From NCBI RefSeq assembly GCF_002250835.2, contig NZ_NOJY02000008.1:87706-151705 (forward strand): a stretch of DNA of 64,000 nucleotides, given 5' to 3'. Position 1 is the first letter of the stretch; each line of letters opens with the position of its first letter. Under the pieces are notes generated by a model. That model was not told where the DNA came from, ran no database searches, and saw only the letters and a program-made list of their open reading frames with translations. A program made the position numbers and the translations under genes. This DNA comes from Romboutsia weinsteinii. Its GTDB lineage: Bacteria; Bacillota; Clostridia; Peptostreptococcales; Peptostreptococcaceae. Below, one piece after another: positions 26,530 through 35,232 of this stretch.

Positions 26530-27270
26530 ATGAAAGAGTTTTTTGATTATAATACAAATTTTGGACATAGAACAACAATTTTAGAAATATTAATACCTAT
26601 ATTTATTACATTTACAATTATATATTGTATTAGTAGATTTAGATATAAAATAAAAACTAATATCAAAATAGACAAACTATTTAGAATATGTATGTTAGTA
26701 TCTTTAAGTATATTTTACATATCAAACTATATATTACTATGGATGCAAACAGGGTTTAATATACACAAGTTACCACTGCAATTATGCTCAATAAGCGCAT
26801 TACTTTGTATAATTCTATTATTAACAAACAATAAGAAGATATTTAATTTTGTAATATTTAGCGGAGTACTTGGAGGAATTGGATCTATATTAAGTCCAGA
26901 TGTTTCTTGTTCATGGATGTACTATAGATATTATCAATTTATGGGTATGCACTCTCTTATTGCAATTGTTCCGATGTACTATGCAATAATATATAAATAT
27001 TTACCAAGTAAAAGAGAAGCAATAAATGTATTTATAATAATACAAACTTTAGCAGTTATCATGGGAATATTAAATACAATATTTAATACCGACTATTTGT
27101 ACGTTGGATTTAGTGGTAATATAGGTCCTAAAGGAACGATAATAGAATGCTTTGGAGAAAGTACTTTTTATTTAATTAATTATGAAATTTTTATTATGAG
27201 TGTTTTTTTCATATGGTTTATATTATTTAAATTGATATTCTATAAAAATTATGTAATAAAAAATAAATAA
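26530..27270 (+). CDS. YwaF-like membrane protein (TIGR02206 family)
   Basis: 246 residues with about seven membrane helices. The signature LPLQLCSISALLCIILLL (about 80-97) and the GFSGNIGPKGTI stretch (about 193) match the TIGR02206/YwaF family of Gram-positive integral membrane proteins, whose function is not known. GGGGG with CTTCAT spacer precedes the ATG. It has no operon partner; a hairpin lies downstream at 27394. Confidence 0.75.
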   Translation: MKEFFDYNTNFGHRTTILEILIPIFITFTIIYCISRFRYKIKTNIKIDKLFRICMLVSLSIFYISNYILLWMQTGFNIHKLPLQLCSISALLCIILLLTNNKKIFNFVIFSGVLGGIGSILSPDVSCSWMYYRYYQFMGMHSLIAIVPMYYAIIYKYLPSKREAINVFIIIQTLAVIMGILNTIFNTDYLYVGFSGNIGPKGTIIECFGESTFYLINYEIFIMSVFFIWFILFKLIFYKNYVIKNK

Positions 27271-27342
27271 AGCCAATTTAAAGTCTAAGGAGAGATATTC
27301 TTTTGTTAGACTTTTATTTTGCTAAAGAAATTCAAAAATGAA

Positions 27343-27371
27343 AAATATTTTGCAGAACAGTGTCATAATAT
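27343..27371 (+). promoter_or_regulatory. Sigma-E-like sporulation promoter candidate
   Basis: AAATATT (27343-27349), 14-nt spacer, CATAATAT (27364-27371). It resembles the mother-cell sigma-E pattern KMATATT-N14-CATACAMT with a few mismatches in the -10. It points at the micro-ORF at 27431. Confidence 0.35.
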
Positions 27372-27393
27372 GTAAGTATTAATATAATATACT

Positions 27394-27415
27394 AAGCGAT
27401 AAAAATCGCTTTTTA
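27394..27415 (+). terminator. Small terminator-like hairpin before the micro-ORF
   Basis: AAGCGAT (27394-27400) pairs with ATCGCTT (27405-27411), loop AAAA, then TTT. It lies directly upstream of the AAGGAG of the micro-ORF, so it may end ywaF transcription or act as a leader structure. Confidence 0.45.
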
Positions 27416-27430
27416 GAAGGAGATGATGCT

Positions 27431-27538
27431 TTGTTTTTCTGTTGTAGACGCTGTAGAAGAATATTTTTTGGATTTGGACTTTGTAGAAGATGTGGATGCT
27501 GTCGTAGATGCTGCAGATGTAGATGCAGACGTAGATAA
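27431..27538 (+). CDS. Cys/Arg-rich micro-protein, candidate spore component
   Basis: A 35-residue frame beginning with TTG, with AAGGAG (27417-27422) exactly 8 nt upstream. The product has 11 Cys and 13 Arg, in motifs CCRRC, CRRCGCCRRCCRCRCRRR and a short FFGFG centre; pI must be very high. Such small Cys-rich basic proteins occur in Firmicute spore coats, but I cannot name a family. The sigma-E-like promoter candidate and a terminator at 27637 give it a full transcription unit. A second frame from ATG 27423/27426 to 27551 encodes an acidic Val/Asp-rich peptide, but its start abuts the ribosome site too closely. Only one of the two is likely real. Confidence 0.5.
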   Translation: MFFCCRRCRRIFFGFGLCRRCGCCRRCCRCRCRRR

Positions 27539-27636
27539 TAGTAGTAAATAATTTTCATAATCAAAATACCCATATAATATTTTAAGATGTAACGTAACAT
27601 AATAAAATTCACTTATAATTAAGTATTATATATGAT

Positions 27637-27672
27637 AGGGGCAACAAGATAATATACTTGTTGCTCCTTTTA
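27637..27672 (+). terminator. Terminator after the micro-ORF
   Basis: A 12-bp stem with one G-T pair, AGGGGCAACAAG (27637-27648) with CTTGTTGCTCCT (27657-27668), then TTTAATT. Confidence 0.8.
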
Positions 27673-27768
27673 ATTACATAAAAATATAGTGGTATATAAC
27701 AATCTGTTAGCATTTTTGAAATATATAAACTAAAATATAATTAAAAAATATTTAAAAGGTGGGGTAAG

Positions 27769-28470
27769 ATGATTAATATATTATTGAATTTATACAATTT
27801 TCACGAGAGTTGGTGCTATGAAAAATTAAAAAACATTATAAGCGATAGTCATAAAGTTTTAATAATACCATTTTCTTTTCATGATGATTGGATGACAAAT
27901 AAAGATGAATGGGAAAAAGCTTATAATAAAGATGATGGTAAATACTATGATGATGTAGTTAATCCATTTTTAAGTTATAACATTAGTGAGAAAAATATTA
28001 AATGGCTAAATTACTTCAATGATGATAGTGAAATAGCTAAGAAAAATATACAAGAAAGTGATATTTTATTCTTTACTGGAGGTCTACCAGATAGAATGAT
28101 GGATAGATTAAGGGAGTTTAAAATAATAGAAGAAATAGAAGAGTTCAAAGGAATTGTCATGGGAAGTAGTGCAGGTGCAATGATACAACTAGAAAACTAT
28201 CATATTACACCAGATAAAGATTATGATGTATTTTCATATGAAAAAGGATTAAATATAATCAGTGATTTCTATATAGAGGTACATTACAATAATACTGATT
28301 TACAAAATAATTCTATAAAGAAAGTATTGAATGAAAAAGTGAAAAGAGTTTATGCTATGAAAGACACAGGTGGATTGTTAATAAATAAAGGAGAGATAGT
28401 ACTACTTGGTGATGTAGAAGTGTTTGAAAATATACCCTATTCTGTTTTTATTAAAACAAAAAAATATTGA
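27769..28470 (+). CDS. Peptidase E-like protein (S51 family)
   Basis: 233 residues with the class-I glutamine amidotransferase-like fold of peptidase E/cyanophycinase. The nucleophile elbow GSSAGAMIQ (about 127-135) carries the serine, preceded by FFTGGLPDRM; a conserved His follows in IEVHYNN (about 168). Peptidase E removes N-terminal Asp from dipeptides, but many homologues are uncharacterised, so the substrate is uncertain. GGTGGGG lies 5 nt before ATG. It is a single gene with no clear partner, though peptide breakdown fits the region. Confidence 0.75.
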   Translation: MINILLNLYNFHESWCYEKLKNIISDSHKVLIIPFSFHDDWMTNKDEWEKAYNKDDGKYYDDVVNPFLSYNISEKNIKWLNYFNDDSEIAKKNIQESDILFFTGGLPDRMMDRLREFKIIEEIEEFKGIVMGSSAGAMIQLENYHITPDKDYDVFSYEKGLNIISDFYIEVHYNNTDLQNNSIKKVLNEKVKRVYAMKDTGGLLINKGEIVLLGDVEVFENIPYSVFIKTKKY

Positions 28471-28504
28471 AAATATTGTAAAAATTTAGTAATATAAATC
28501 AAGA

Positions 28505-28553
28505 AGGTATTTACAATATTTAACAGTATGTTAAAATTTATTAACAAATACCT
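28505..28553. promoter_or_regulatory. Nested inverted repeats upstream of the amino-acid permease
   Basis: Outer arms AGGTATTT (28505-28512) and AAATACCT (28546-28553) enclose a second palindrome, TTTAACAgtaTGTTAAA (28519-28535). It may be an operator or a leader structure for the permease gene 66 bp downstream. Confidence 0.45.
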
Positions 28554-28618
28554 GATTTATCAAGGGGATATATCTTTTATTTTAGATATAAAAAAGCATA
28601 ATAGGGGGACAATTGAAA

Positions 28619-30031
28619 ATGGAAAAGAAAAAAATTGGGTTATGGAGCTTAGTATTTATGAACGTATCAGCAATGTTTGGTATAAGATGGATAGCTAAAT
28701 CTACCGCTTCAAGCTTTGGATTGGGTCTAGGGGCTATTCCAATGTGGGTATTATTTACTTTTATATTCTTCGTGCCAGGAGCATTAATATGTGCAGAACT
28801 AGCATCAACTTACCAAAGAGATGGTGGTCTTTACGAGTGGGTTAAAGAAGCCTATGGTGAAAAATATGGATTCTTAGTTTCTTGGTTAAACTGGACAGCT
28901 AAGATATTCTGGTATACATCATTCTTAACGTTCTTATGTGTAAACGTATCTTATACTATAGGTAATCCAGCACTTGCAGATAATAAAATATTTGTATTTG
29001 TAACATCTATAATAGTATTTTGGGTACTTTCATACATCGCAACAAAAGGTATGTCTTTTGCAAAGATATTTACTAATGCAGGTGCACTTGGTTCAACTAT
29101 ACCAGCAGCATTTTTAATAGGTTTATCTTTCTTAGCAGTATTTGTACTTGGAAAGCATGAATCAGCATCTACTTATACAGTAGCAACACTTACTCCTCAA
29201 ATGAATATGGACTCATTTGTTGCAATATCTGCAGTTATGTTTGGTTTAGCAGGAGCAGAAACTACTGCAAACTTTATAACTGAAATAGATAAGCCGGAAA
29301 AGAACTTCCCAAAAGCTATAATTATATCAGCTGTAATAATAGCGGTATTATATGTATTAGGTTCAGTAGCAATAACTATGGTACTACCTCCAGAAGAATT
29401 AACAGCTTCTAAAGGTGTATTAGATGCTCTTGCAGCTGTAAGTGTATCACTTGGAATACCATCTTGGTTTGTTCAAATAGTTGCGTTTGGTATAGCATTT
29501 TCAGTACTTGGAGCTATAATATTATACATAGCTTCACCTATAAAGATGTTATTTGGTAGTGTTAAAGAGGGGATATTCTCTAAGAAATTTACAGAGCTAA
29601 ATGAACATAACATACCAGTAAAGGCAGTTACGCTACAAGCAATAATAGTTTCAGTTATATTATGTATAACTACATTCTTACCATCAGTTGATGCTATATA
29701 CAATGTACTTGTAACAATGACAGCTTTGACAGCATTATTCCCATATGTATTATTATTTGCAGCATACATAAGACTTAGAAAAGATAGACCTAATGAGGTT
29801 AGACCTTATGTAATATCTAAGAACACTAATACTTGTATAGCCGTTGCTAGATTAGTTTTAGTAGTTACTATAGTAGGTATAGTATTATCAGCAGCACCAG
29901 TTATGCCAACATTAGCAGAAAACATAGTATATGAATTACAAATGATTGGTGGAGCAGTGCTAGTAATAGCATCAGGAATAATAATTTGGAATAGATTTGA
30001 AAAGAAACAAAAAGCATCTAATGTAAAGTAG
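28619..30031 (+). CDS. APC-family amino acid permease
   Basis: 470 residues, about 12 membrane helices, amino acid/polyamine/organocation superfamily, closest in look to glutamate:GABA-antiporter/YjeM-like proteins (start KKIGLWSLVFMNVSAMFGIR; ALICAELASTYQRDGGLYEW near 63-82). ATG 28619 is chosen with AGGGGGA 9 nt upstream; a TTG six bases earlier is too close to that site. The substrate is not evident. It is preceded by nested inverted repeats and followed by a strong terminator, so it is a single-gene unit. Confidence 0.85.
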   Translation: MEKKKIGLWSLVFMNVSAMFGIRWIAKSTASSFGLGLGAIPMWVLFTFIFFVPGALICAELASTYQRDGGLYEWVKEAYGEKYGFLVSWLNWTAKIFWYTSFLTFLCVNVSYTIGNPALADNKIFVFVTSIIVFWVLSYIATKGMSFAKIFTNAGALGSTIPAAFLIGLSFLAVFVLGKHESASTYTVATLTPQMNMDSFVAISAVMFGLAGAETTANFITEIDKPEKNFPKAIIISAVIIAVLYVLGSVAITMVLPPEELTASKGVLDALAAVSVSLGIPSWFVQIVAFGIAFSVLGAIILYIASPIKMLFGSVKEGIFSKKFTELNEHNIPVKAVTLQAIIVSVILCITTFLPSVDAIYNVLVTMTALTALFPYVLLFAAYIRLRKDRPNEVRPYVISKNTNTCIAVARLVLVVTIVGIVLSAAPVMPTLAENIVYELQMIGGAVLVIASGIIIWNRFEKKQKASNVK

Positions 30032-30050
30032 ATAGCTTTTAAAATAAATA

Positions 30051-30085
30051 AGAGCCAGATAGATAAAATTCTATCTGGCTCTTTT
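30051..30085 (+). terminator. Terminator of the permease gene
   Basis: A perfect 13-bp stem AGAGCCAGATAGA (30051-30063) with its complement (30070-30082), followed by TTTT. The rest of the gap to 30244 has a duplicated ATAATTCTATAT unit near 30159-30185 and nothing else. Confidence 0.85.
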
Positions 30086-30244
30086 ATATATAAAACAACA
30101 TTAAAAGAGCCCCAGGAGTGGAAGTCCATAGAGCTCTAACCTCAGTGAATTATAAAAATAATTCTATATATATAATTCTATATATGATTTTAAATTCCTT
30201 TATAAAATAATATTAATTTTAAAAAAGTAAAATGAAAAGTTTTA

Positions 30245-31321
30245 CTATCCTATTATGCATAGTTCCTTATCATGTTTATTTAAGTTCTCATATCCATCTT
30301 CAGTAACTAATATTAAGTCTTCTATTCTTACTCCAAATTCACCTGGTAAGTATATACCTGGCTCAACAGAGAATATCATTCCTGGTTTTAATGTATCTGT
30401 ATTTATAGCAGAAACATCTCCCATATCATGTACTTCAAGACCTATAGAGTGACCAGTTCTGTGTGTAAAGTATTTTCCATAACCTTTTTCAGTTATATAG
30501 TCACGAGCAGCAGCATCTATATCGCAGAATCTAGCTCCTGGTTTAACTAAAGAGATAGCTCTTTTGTTAGCTTCAAGTACTATTTCAAATACTTCCTTAG
30601 CTTTTTCTGGAGCATTTTTATAGAATACTGTTCTAGTCATATCTGAACAATAGTTGTCCTTTATACATCCTATATCAAATATTACTGCATCTCCTTCTTG
30701 AACTAAGGCATCACCAGCAGAAGCATGAGGGTCAGCGCCATTAGCACCAAACCCTATTATAGCGTCAAATGAGAATCCATCAGCACCTATTTCTTCATAT
30801 ATTTTATTTAACTCACCAACAAGTTGTTTTTCAGTAAGACCAGAAGGTAAAGTAGATTTTAGTCTTTTCATAGCTTCATCATTTAAAGCAGAAGCCTTTC
30901 TCATTAAATCTTTTTCTTCTTCATCTTTACACATTCTTAAAGTATCTATTATGTAAGAAGAGTTAACAAATTTATTTCCACCTTCAAGTTCCATTAAACG
31001 AAGTAAGAATTTTGCAGGCCAGTTCTTATCAACACCCATAGTAGCGTTTTTATCAACGTACTCAGTTATTATTTTAAGTCCATCATCAACATCAGTAAAC
31101 CAAACCTTTTCTACACCTAAGTCCTCGTGAACTGGGAATAATTCATTTATAAATAATTTATGATTACCTTCTATATTTAAATATAAAGCAAGTAATCTTT
31201 CCCCCGGATGAATCATTTTTCCAGTTAAATAAAAGATCGCAGTAGGATCAGTTACTAGCATTTGAGCTATGTTATCCTCTTTCATTCTTTCAATAACAGC
31301 ATTAAGTCTTTGCATTTTCAT
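30245..31321 (-). CDS. M24-family Xaa-Pro aminopeptidase-like enzyme
   Basis: 358 residues with an N-terminal creatinase-like domain (about 1-130) and the pita-bread catalytic domain. All five metal ligands of the family are present: D216, D227, H291 (HRTGHSIGLEVHD), E320 (SVEPGIY) and E334. It would remove an N-terminal residue preceding proline from peptides in the cytoplasm. GGGGG is 8 nt before ATG 31321. It is divergent from the sigma-54 activator gene and convergent with the permease gene. Gene symbol pepP or pepQ cannot be decided from sequence alone. Confidence 0.87.
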   Translation of the reverse strand: MKMQRLNAVIERMKEDNIAQMLVTDPTAIFYLTGKMIHPGERLLALYLNIEGNHKLFINELFPVHEDLGVEKVWFTDVDDGLKIITEYVDKNATMGVDKNWPAKFLLRLMELEGGNKFVNSSYIIDTLRMCKDEEEKDLMRKASALNDEAMKRLKSTLPSGLTEKQLVGELNKIYEEIGADGFSFDAIIGFGANGADPHASAGDALVQEGDAVIFDIGCIKDNYCSDMTRTVFYKNAPEKAKEVFEIVLEANKRAISLVKPGARFCDIDAAARDYITEKGYGKYFTHRTGHSIGLEVHDMGDVSAINTDTLKPGMIFSVEPGIYLPGEFGVRIEDLILVTEDGYENLNKHDKELCIIG

Positions 31322-31542
31322 AAAAAAAGCCCCCTTTTAAGTAATTGTATATCCATATATATTATAACATATTTATACATATTAGGTATTATATTCAAAA
31401 TTTTCTATCAAAAAATATTATATAAAAAATAATGATTATTAAATTATTGATGAAAAAGATTGTATCCTGTTTTATAAATTTCTAAGATATAATATACTAA
31501 AATCAAATATTAAGTAAAAAATAATAAACCTTAGGAGAGTAT

Positions 31543-33570
31543 ATGAAAAAAATAGTTATAATATCAATGGGAGATCAGACAGGAATAACTATAAAAGAGC
31601 AACTAGAAAACATATTAGATAAAAAGATATATATAGAAGTGTACAATGTAAAACAAAATGTAAACTTTGATATAAATTGGGATTTAGTGATTTTTTCAAG
31701 TGAAATAGTAGAAGAAATGGTGCTAGAAAAAATAAAACAAGGTACAAAATATCTCGTGGTGAAGAGAGTAATAGGACATGATTACATAGATAAGCTTCTA
31801 AATTTAAAAAAAGGTGAAAATATTCTTCTAGTAAATGATGATAAAGAAACTTGTGAAACAGTAATAAAGCAACTTAAGAGTCATGGAATAGATCATGTAA
31901 ATTATTTTCCTTACTATCCTGGTATAAAAAGTTATAAGAAAACTAATATTGCAGTTACTCCGGGTGAAATAGATATTGTTCCAGAAGAAGTAAAAGAAGT
32001 TATAGATATAAAATCTAGAAAAATGGATATTACAAGTTTGACAGAAGTACTTATTAGCTTAGATGATATTGATAAACATGGGGAGATGCTATCTTCTTAT
32101 TTTTATAGAAATATGGTAAATATATCTAAAAAATATATAAATACTGCTCACAAATCACTAAAGCTAAAAGACATGCTTACTAATATACTTGATAATCAAA
32201 AAAATGGAATCATATATACTGATTTAGACAATAAAGTACTAGTACTAAATGAAGAAGCTCTAAAGATTTTAAATGTTAAAAGGCATGAAATAATTTCTAA
32301 AGACATATATGAAATGTTTAGTGGTTTAAAAGAAGATATGGCAAAAATTAATGATCAAGAGCTTCTAATAAATAAAGAAGAAATAAAAAACAACAGTATA
32401 GCTGTAGGAAATATGATAGTAATAAATCCAGCTGATAATATTCATAAAATAGATGAAGACTTAAGAAGAAAAAGAAAAGGCGAAAAGCTTAATGCAAAAT
32501 ATACATTTGATAATTTTATAGGAAATTGCGAAATTACAGCTAAGAATATAAAGCTTGCTAAAAAAATAGCTAAAAGCAATTCTACGGTATTAATCCAAGG
32601 AGAAACGGGTACAGGAAAGGAAATTTTAGCACAGGCTATACACAATGAATCATCAAGATATGAATATCCATTTGTAGCTGTAAATTTTGCAGCACTTTCT
32701 GAAAATCTAATTGAAAGTGAGCTATTTGGTTATGAAGATGGAGCTTTTACTGGTGCAAAAAAAGGTGGAAAAGCAGGTCTATTTAAAAAAGCTCATAAGG
32801 GAACTATATTTTTAGATGAAATAGGAGATGCATCACTACATTTGCAAGCCAGGCTTCTTAGAGTATTACAGGAAAGAGAGATAACTCCTGTTGGAAGTAC
32901 AGAAGTAGTACCAGTAGATATAAGAATAATAGCAGCGACTAATAAGAATCTTTTAAAAGAGGTAGAAGACAAAAAATTTAGAGAAGACTTATATTATAGA
33001 TTAAATGTTATGCCCATATACTCAATACCACTTAGAGAAAGAAAAGAAGATATAAAGTTAATGCTTAAGCATTATATTTTAAAGTTTGAGGTAAAAGAAA
33101 ATATAGAGACATTCTTTAGCAATGATGCTCTTAGAGTACTTGAAAGCTATAAGTGGCCAGGAAATATAAGAGAGCTTATAAATATAGTAGAGTATTTAGT
33201 TAGTACTAAAGAGGAAGGCATAAAAGTAAATATTTGTGATTTACCAAGAGATATTTTACAAAGTGTCAATCAAATACAAGATATAGATGCCAAAAAATAT
33301 GAAGAAATTAATAAAGATATATTTTCTAATATAGAAGAACATTTAGATTTGAGTGAAGATGAGCTTTGGGTTTTGAATAAGATTTACAAGCATAAAGGAA
33401 TAGGAAGAAGGGCTCTAGCTGTATTAGCTTCTGAAGAAAACTTAAATCTAGGTGAAGGTAAATTAAGACGGATAATGAGCAACTTAAAAGAAAGAAAATT
33501 TATAGAAATTAATAAAGGGATAAATGGGACAAAAGTACTTGATAAAGGGTTGGAAAGGGTTGGGATATAA
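31543..33570 (+). CDS. Sigma-54-dependent activator with PrpR_N-like sensor and winged-helix tail
   Basis: 675 residues. The N-terminal ~200 residues look like the PrpR_N/LevR-type phosphate-binding sensor fold, and a PAS-like segment covers about 205-300. The AAA+ domain carries Walker A GETGTGKE (from residue 353), the intact sigma-54 loop GAFTGA (400-405) and Walker B IFLDEIGD. The C-terminus is not a Fis-type helix-turn-helix but resembles a winged helix ([20 protein letters not shown], about 620-675). The gene lies directly before a sigma-54 promoter and the nhaC-iadA pair, its probable target. Inducer unknown, possibly an isoaspartyl or other dipeptide product. Confidence 0.83.
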   Translation: MKKIVIISMGDQTGITIKEQLENILDKKIYIEVYNVKQNVNFDINWDLVIFSSEIVEEMVLEKIKQGTKYLVVKRVIGHDYIDKLLNLKKGENILLVNDDKETCETVIKQLKSHGIDHVNYFPYYPGIKSYKKTNIAVTPGEIDIVPEEVKEVIDIKSRKMDITSLTEVLISLDDIDKHGEMLSSYFYRNMVNISKKYINTAHKSLKLKDMLTNILDNQKNGIIYTDLDNKVLVLNEEALKILNVKRHEIISKDIYEMFSGLKEDMAKINDQELLINKEEIKNNSIAVGNMIVINPADNIHKIDEDLRRKRKGEKLNAKYTFDNFIGNCEITAKNIKLAKKIAKSNSTVLIQGETGTGKEILAQAIHNESSRYEYPFVAVNFAALSENLIESELFGYEDGAFTGAKKGGKAGLFKKAHKGTIFLDEIGDASLHLQARLLRVLQEREITPVGSTEVVPVDIRIIAATNKNLLKEVEDKKFREDLYYRLNVMPIYSIPLRERKEDIKLMLKHYILKFEVKENIETFFSNDALRVLESYKWPGNIRELINIVEYLVSTKEEGIKVNICDLPRDILQSVNQIQDIDAKKYEEINKDIFSNIEEHLDLSEDELWVLNKIYKHKGIGRRALAVLASEENLNLGEGKLRRIMSNLKERKFIEINKGINGTKVLDKGLERVGI

Positions 33571-33653
33571 ATTCAAAAGGGTTAAATGGATAAAAAAATA
33601 GAAATCAAACAAAAAAATAAAAAATCAGAAAATTAAAATTTTATATAGAATTC

Positions 33654-33719
33654 GAAATATCTTTTAATTATTTAAGTGATATTCAAAATATACATTGTAT
33701 TATTAAGAAAGTAATACAA
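33654..33719. promoter_or_regulatory. Candidate activator sites before the nhaC-iadA promoter
   Basis: Two inverted repeats: GAAATATC (33654-33661) with GATATTC (33678-33684), and TTGTATTA (33695-33702) with TAATACAA (33712-33719). They end 10 bp before the -24 box. They differ from the 7485/26343 motif, consistent with a different activator. Confidence 0.4.
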
Positions 33720-33728
33720 AATTAAGGT

Positions 33729-33744
33729 TGGCACATTAATTGCT
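33729..33744 (+). promoter_or_regulatory. Sigma-54 promoter of nhaC-iadA
   Basis: TGGCACATTAATTGCT, a consensus -24 (TGGCAC) and -12 (TTGCT) at exact spacing. It is 42 bp before the nhaC ATG. Confidence 0.92.
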
Positions 33745-33785
33745 TATACTTAACAGCATAATAAATTTTATGGAGGTAATTTAGT

Positions 33786-35228
33786 ATGAGTAAAGAATCA
33801 ACGATTAAAAAGAAGCCTACACTGGCACAAGCACTTATACCAATAATATTCATGGTAGTAGCGTTAACAATTGGATATGGAGTGTTTAAAATAAGAATTG
33901 AGCCGATAATGATAATTTCAGCATTCTTAGCAGCTATTATAGCATTAAGACTAGGATACACATACAATGATATGCAAAAAGCTATAATAGATAAAATTTC
34001 AAGTGCCTTACCAGCGACATTGATATTATGGAGTGTTGGATTTTTAATAGGATCATTGATGTTTGCAGGAACAGTACCTATGATAATTTACTATGGAGTA
34101 CAGATGATAAGTCCTAAATTTTTATTAGTAACAGCATTTTTTGCATCAGCAGTTCTTTCAATTGTTACAGGAACATCTTGGGGAGCAGCAGGTACTATAG
34201 GAGTTGCAATGATGGGTATTGCTGGAGGTCTTGGAGTATCTCTACCAGCAACAGCAGGAGCAGTAGTTGCTGGAGCATTCTTTGGAGATAAATTATCACC
34301 TTTATCAGATACGACAAACCTTGCACCAATGGCTGCAGGAAGTGAGTTGTACGAGCATATAAAACATATGTTATACACTACAATACCAGCAGCATTAGTA
34401 TCGCTAGTAGTTTATTTTATAGTAGGGCTTAAGGCTAGTGGAGAAATGGTAACTCCAGAGCTAGTTCAAGTAATGATGGATCAGTTGGATTCAATGTTTA
34501 ACTTTAATCCAATATTACTACTTCCTATAATATTAGTAATATTAGGATCAGTAAGAAAATGGCCAACAATACCTACTATGCTAGGTGTAAGTATAATTAC
34601 TATATTGTTAGGGAGTGTAATACAAGGATTTAGCATAGTAGATGGATTTAAATCTTTAGTAGAAGGATTCAATATAACTATGACTGGATTTGCAGGTGAG
34701 CCAACTGAAGAAGTAATCAAACTTATTAATAGAGGTGGAGTAGTTTCAGTTACAGGTACTACAGTACTAATTTTCTGTGCAATGGGGTTTGCAGGAATAG
34801 TAAGTGTTTCTGGTATGCTTGATGTAGTATTAGATTTATTAATGTCAAAAGTTAAATCAACAGTAGGTATTATACTTGCAACTATAGTGTCTTGTTTTAC
34901 AGTTGCATTTGTAACAGGAAGTTCTTATCTTTCTATACTTATCCCAGGTGACCTATTTAAAGAGGTTTACCCAAAGAAAAACTTAGCAGCTAAAAACTTA
35001 TCTAGAACATTAGAAGACTCTGGTACTGTTATAGTTCCTCTTGTACCTTGGTCGGCAGCGGGAGCATATATGGCGGCTACTTTAGGAGTTCCAACACTTG
35101 AATATCTACCATGGGCAATACTTAACTATAGTGGAATAATATTTGCAATAATATTTGCGATAACAGGGTTTGGAATAGCTAAGATAGAAGATAATGATGA
35201 AGATACTAAAGAAGTTGAAGGAGCATAA
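33786..35228 (+). CDS. NhaC-family Na+/H+ antiporter-like transporter (copy 2)
   Basis: 480 residues, about 12 membrane helices, with GTSWGAAGTIGVAMMG, GAFFGDKLSPLSDTTNLAP and EDSGTVIVPLVPWSAAGAY at the positions found in copy 1. The conserved motifs suggest the same Na+-coupled chemistry, but the upstream regulator and the partner gene differ. Being co-transcribed with isoaspartyl dipeptidase, it may exchange aspartate, a peptide or fermentation acid rather than only Na+/H+; this is inference. GGAGG is 7-8 nt before the ATG. Confidence 0.87.
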   Translation: MSKESTIKKKPTLAQALIPIIFMVVALTIGYGVFKIRIEPIMIISAFLAAIIALRLGYTYNDMQKAIIDKISSALPATLILWSVGFLIGSLMFAGTVPMIIYYGVQMISPKFLLVTAFFASAVLSIVTGTSWGAAGTIGVAMMGIAGGLGVSLPATAGAVVAGAFFGDKLSPLSDTTNLAPMAAGSELYEHIKHMLYTTIPAALVSLVVYFIVGLKASGEMVTPELVQVMMDQLDSMFNFNPILLLPIILVILGSVRKWPTIPTMLGVSIITILLGSVIQGFSIVDGFKSLVEGFNITMTGFAGEPTEEVIKLINRGGVVSVTGTTVLIFCAMGFAGIVSVSGMLDVVLDLLMSKVKSTVGIILATIVSCFTVAFVTGSSYLSILIPGDLFKEVYPKKNLAAKNLSRTLEDSGTVIVPLVPWSAAGAYMAATLGVPTLEYLPWAILNYSGIIFAIIFAITGFGIAKIEDNDEDTKEVEGA

Positions 35229-35232
35229 AACT

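Noticed and set aside
27423..27551. Acidic 42-residue frame starting at ATG 27423
   Set aside because: Its ATG abuts AAGGAG (0-3 nt spacing), and its Asp/Val pattern follows from the repeated TGTAGA codons of the other frame. Kept only as an alternative.
27379..27612. Minus-strand frame rich in His and Leu
   Set aside because: Antisense of the repetitive micro-ORF; no ribosome site and no promoter.
28471..28618. T-box before the amino-acid permease
   Set aside because: No T-box sequence, specifier loop or antiterminator can be found; only nested palindromes.
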